Source of the DNA: Liquidambar formosana
Lineage: Eukaryota; Streptophyta; Magnoliopsida; Saxifragales; Altingiaceae
Assembly (NCBI GenBank): GCA_039720395.1
Contig: CM077824.1
Span: 24,505,278-24,569,277, forward strand
Length of the DNA: 64,000 nt
Reading direction: 5' to 3'
The notes under the pieces were generated by a model that was given only the letters and a program-made list of their open reading frames with translations, was not told where the DNA came from and did no database searches. Both the position numbers and the translations under genes were made by a program. Below, in pieces: positions 60,132-64,000 of the stretch; position 1 is the first letter of the stretch, and each line of letters opens with the position of its first letter.

Positions 60132-63017
60132 TGTGGACCCCGGAAAGTTAAGGCCCACGAGGGTTGAAAAGAAAATGGGGTTGAAAACGAAAAGGGAAAG
60201 GAGTCGCCACCTTATTTTTTAAAGGAAACAAGGAAAACCCTAAAAACCATTTTGTTTTAAAGAAAACAATTGAATGACTCCATGTTTAAAAAGGAAAGGC
60301 AAAAACTAGTCTTTTTTGGAAACCAAAGAAATCGGGATTCGGAGGCTAAGTTATGATATGGGAAGGTTCTAGGCAAAGCCTATAGGCACCCATGTCACCC
60401 TTTCGGTCTCTTAGTTTATTTGGGCTAAATTAAAGTCTTACCATACAAAAATCAGCAAGTATATCATCACAAGAATTGCATGCATATCATATATTCCATC
60501 CATAATAAACAAACAAAAACAAAGAAAAACTAAACTAAACTAGGATACCTAGATCCTAGAGCGGACTTGAACCTCAAAGCGCCTACGTACCATGTAGCGA
60601 AATACATGGATCAAAGTCCACGTAGTTCGATGAGAATTAGGGTTAAATCCTAATATAAACCTATGGTAAAAACCTTAGGTTTCCTTATTTGAAAGATAGA
60701 AAATCTGGTATTTAAACCATGTTTGAAATAGAAATAACTTCCACAAGATGGAAAATTTTGATAAAAAGGTAATTTATTTAATCAAGAAAATCTCTAATTA
60801 TTACCATAGACTCATATTAGGAAATAACCCTAAGGAGGGAGAAGAGAAAAGATAAAGGAAGAAAAAGTGAATTAGGGCACTTTCAAACCCTACTTACCTT
60901 GTGCAATATCTCCGAGCAATAGCAAGCTTAAGCAATAACGACCTTATTTGCAATAAAGCGATTATCACCCCTGTTTGCACCCTTACATGTGCTCAAAACA
61001 AACCAAAAGAGGAAAATACAAATCTGGACAGAATAGTATAAGGGCCTAAAATCATCCACTAATCATGCATATAACACAAACAGTGAAATAATATAAACCC
61101 TAATGCAATCTTTGAACCATGACATGCATAAAACCCTAAAATCAACTAACATGAATGCAGAAAATCATCATAGCTACTCTATATGCAATACATATACAGC
61201 AACTATGAAGAAAAAGGCAACAAAAAGCCTAAACTACTATGCTATATACAACACACCTAAAACAAGGGCAAAAGAAATCCTAAACTCACACACATGCTTT
61301 AAACTATGTGAAACAGCCCTAAATCATGCAAAACTAAACATAAATGGCATTCTAATCATATGTATTAACTAATGAAAGCATCAACACATGATAAAAATGC
61401 AAGCTTGAACATGAAATAATAGCTATTCAATACAAAACCCTAAAAAAGACACTAGAAACCCTAGAATCACAACTATGCATAAAATCATATGGAATAACAT
61501 TATAACATGCATAACTCCTCAAGAATAACATTTTAATCATGAATATTAACCAATAGAAGCATCAACACATGATAAAAATGCCAACTTGAACATGAAATAA
61601 AGCTATTCTAATTTCAGCATAATAAAAACCCTAGAATCACAACTATACATTAAACCACATAAAACAAACCCCTAGTATGCAAAGCTAACCATGAACAATA
61701 TTCTAATCATGCATATTAACCAATAGAAGCATCAACACATGATAAAAACATAAGCTTTGGCATACAATAGAGCTATTCTAAGCAAAATCCTAATTTCAGC
61801 ATAAAGAGAAAAGAGGTATACCTATGGTGGAGTCCTCTTGCTGCTGTAGAGACTTCTTCTCCTTTTGAAACACTCTCCTTCAAGCCTCCACACAAACCCT
61901 AGCTCTCTCTTGGAACTCTCTCTCACTCTCTTTATCCAGAAATTAGGTTAAAATACATAAGAATGTCTCTAGTTGCCTCAAAGTGGCTCTCATAATGTTG
62001 AAGTATAGAGGGGTATTTATAGGGATTGAGTGGAATCAATCAATGGTTGGGATTAAAACCCTAAATATTAATCCAAGGGTCCTTAGAGACTTCCTTAGGG
62101 CTCAAGTAGGTCAAATAGGGATGAAAATAAGATGGAATGGCGGCTGGAGGCAAAAAATCCGTCAAAAATAGGAAGGAATCCCGCTTCAGCATGATTTTAG
62201 GAAGGTGGCTCGGCTGACCACCCGGGGCTGGGCGGCTAACCACCTGGCCTTAGGCGGCTGACCACCTTGGCTGGGCGGTTAGCCACCAAGCCCCAGGTGG
62301 TCACCCGAGCGCGCCATCAGCAATTGCCTTATTTGAGCCATTTCAGCTTCCAAATGTGTTTCGGGGGTCAAACGGAGTCCGATTTTGATGAAACGAAAGC
62401 CACAACGACCGTACTTCAATGAGGAATGTAACTTAAGACATTTTAGGACAAAAATCCCTAGCCATGGCTGCATGGTTGGGTTTTACAAAGGTAGCTAACC
62501 GCTATGCACCATCATCGCTAAGCTTAGGTATGCACATAGGGTCGCACCGAATGCTTTCCAATTCAAAATTCAACCTTCCAAAACATCTTTAGGAATGAAA
62601 TTAAGACTAATTAAAGTCAAATGAGTGGGAATTGAGTGAAAATCATGAGCCGATTTGAGCCAACCCGAAGTAGGTCTCTTAACCAAATTGAACCTTATTG
62701 AGCCATTTTAATCCCGAACCATTGATTCATCAAATTGAACCCATAAATACCTCAAATGCATCCTTATGAACTCTAATTGACAATTTGGAGATCATTTCAA
62801 GGTTAAATGAAAGGTTTGTAACCTAAAAGACGATTATGCCCCTCAAGTCACAAAAGCTCTTATTATCCCTCAAGATCAACTCCAAATTGAACCAAAATTC
62901 ATATCCAATGTCCTTGTGATTCTAGAAGGCTAATGCAAGTAACTAGACTCAAAAACAAAACAAAAACATGCATGGAATGACAAATCCTAGTAAAGTGGTG
63001 CAAAAATGGGTGTGACA
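60132..63017 (-). mobile_element. 5' LTR of the family A element
   Basis: The LTR is 2886 bp, one base shorter than its partner through a deletion in the G run of the ATGGGGTG segment near its right end. TSD ACATG follows at 63018-63022. Confidence 0.96.
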
Positions 63018-63074
63018 ACATGATTGCCATGTGGTCCACTTGTATCTAACCAGATTTATCATTAGCCAAATGAC

Positions 63075-64000
63075 CACTACAACAAAAACATTCTATTGCA
63101 ACAAAAGTTATTGCAACAACGAAGGATATAGTGGTAATATCTCGCATATTGCAACAATAAAATTTTTGTCATTGCAATAAACACTTAAGAGAGGCCACAT
63201 TCTCCCCCCAAATGGGAGGAGGTTGGTGCCATGTGCTAATGCATCAATAGCTATTGTTGCAGTAACATATTGCATTGAGTATGTTTGTTGCAATAACATA
63301 TTGCATCGAGTTCTTTTGGTTCAATAAAGCATGACTGTATTGCATCAATAATTATTGTTGCAATAGGGTCCTTGCATCGAGTATGTTTGTTGCAATAGGC
63401 TATTGCATCAAAAAATATTGTTGCAATAGGGTCCCAGGTGTAGGTATACTCATAACATGTGCTATTGCATCAAAAACCAGTGTTGCAATAACATATTGCA
63501 TTGAACAAGTTTGTTGCAATAACCTATTGCATCAACTACTGTTATTGCAATAGAGCATGACACTACAACATTAATAATGGATGTTGCAATATGATATTGC
63601 ATCGGCAATTCTCGTTGTAATAGACACCTAAATTATCCTACCTTCTCCCGCGAAAGTGAACGGTTGGTGCCATGTGCTATTACATCAAAATTATTGTTGC
63701 AATAACATATTGCATTGTGTAGGTTTGCTGCAATAGCCTATTACATCGATTAATTTGGTGGCAATAGAGTACAACTATATGCAATACAATATTGCATCGG
63801 GAATGGTTATTGCATCGCTACTATTATTGCAATAGAGTGGACCTTTATTCCACAAGTAATTTGTTGCAATAGCACCTTTTTATTTTTATTTAAAAAATCC
63901 GTACATGGCAATGGCGATTTTAGCCTAACTCATCGGGGCCCGCACGGCGTTGGTCTTATAGGTGTGGTTTGTAGCTTAATTGAACGAGGATGTTGCAAAT
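63075..64000 (+). mobile_element. CACTA (En/Spm-like) terminus with subterminal repeats, runs off window
   Basis: CACTACAACAAAAAC at 63075 fits the CACTA superfamily end. The next 800 bp are crowded with TATTGCAACA / TGTTGCAATA motifs in both orientations, as in the subterminal regions where CACTA transposases bind. The 3 bp before it is GAC; the other end is not in the window, so the duplication cannot be tested. Confidence 0.75.

Larger units (their letters stand above)
50637..63017 (-). mobile_element. Complete young family A LTR retrotransposon, non-autonomous, TSD ACATG
   Basis: LTRs at 50637-53523 and 60132-63017 are colinear (offset 9495) and differ at about 30 positions by my count, near 1%. 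Perfect ACATG flanks at 50632-50636 and 63018-63022 prove a single insertion. Read on the minus strand, the 5' LTR is followed after 3 nt by a primer binding site, a leader, a short gag ORF, and then non-coding DNA with a large repeat array where pol would be. It therefore needs enzymes from elsewhere. The primer site and gag are consistent with a Ty3/gypsy origin, possibly in the Tat/Ogre group, which is inference. Confidence 0.96.

Overview
This is a window of plant nuclear DNA, most likely from a eudicot, and the species cannot be fixed from the sequence. The evidence is plant-type LTR retrotransposons of several Ty1/copia and Ty3/gypsy lineages, hAT, Mutator-like and CACTA DNA transposons, MITEs, GT-AG introns, and one plant ZIP metal-transporter gene. 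About four fifths of the window is transposon. I see one apparently intact host gene and no rRNA, tRNA or CRISPR array.

Layout. 1-1111 is the end of a minus-strand LTR of 'family A' (LTRs start TGTCACACCCC and end GGTTCACA or a close variant) that has cut into the reverse transcriptase of a Tat-type Ty3/gypsy element (1113 to about 10455). That gypsy element has a decayed pol on the plus strand and, convergent to it, a large antisense gene (8549 down to 4651) with its own TATA box, two frame-consistent introns and a plant-mobile-domain-like N-terminus. 10456-12309 holds two MITE-like inverted repeats. 12310-30872 is a complete but decayed Ty1/copia element (TSD ACCTC on both sides), split by three solo LTRs, one of which carries a fourth. 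31015-31455 is a 147-bp tandem triplication. 32348-35146 is a hAT-like element with a nested gypsy-type solo LTR.

35147-39400 is the ZIP gene with its promoter. Three exons encode a 349-residue zinc/iron-regulated transporter, and a perfect 10-bp zinc-deficiency response element lies 576 bp upstream of the ATG. After it come a MITE, a second hAT-like element (42009-44209) that carries a long-TIR, possibly Pack-MULE, element and sits in one copy of a tandem duplication that preserves the empty site, a family A solo LTR (44924-47805), and a chromovirus-type solo LTR (47912-48995).

50637-63017 is a complete, young family A retrotransposon on the minus strand: LTRs of 2887 and 2886 bp about 1% different, TSD ACATG, a primer binding site and a short gag ORF but no pol. 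In place of pol it has about 2.3 kb of roughly 60 small hairpins whose stems covary. The window ends inside a CACTA-type terminus (from 63075).

The two strongest leads for something undescribed are the covarying hairpin array of the family A element and the intron-bearing antisense gene of the Tat element. The rest is a readable insertion history, because most target-site duplications survive.
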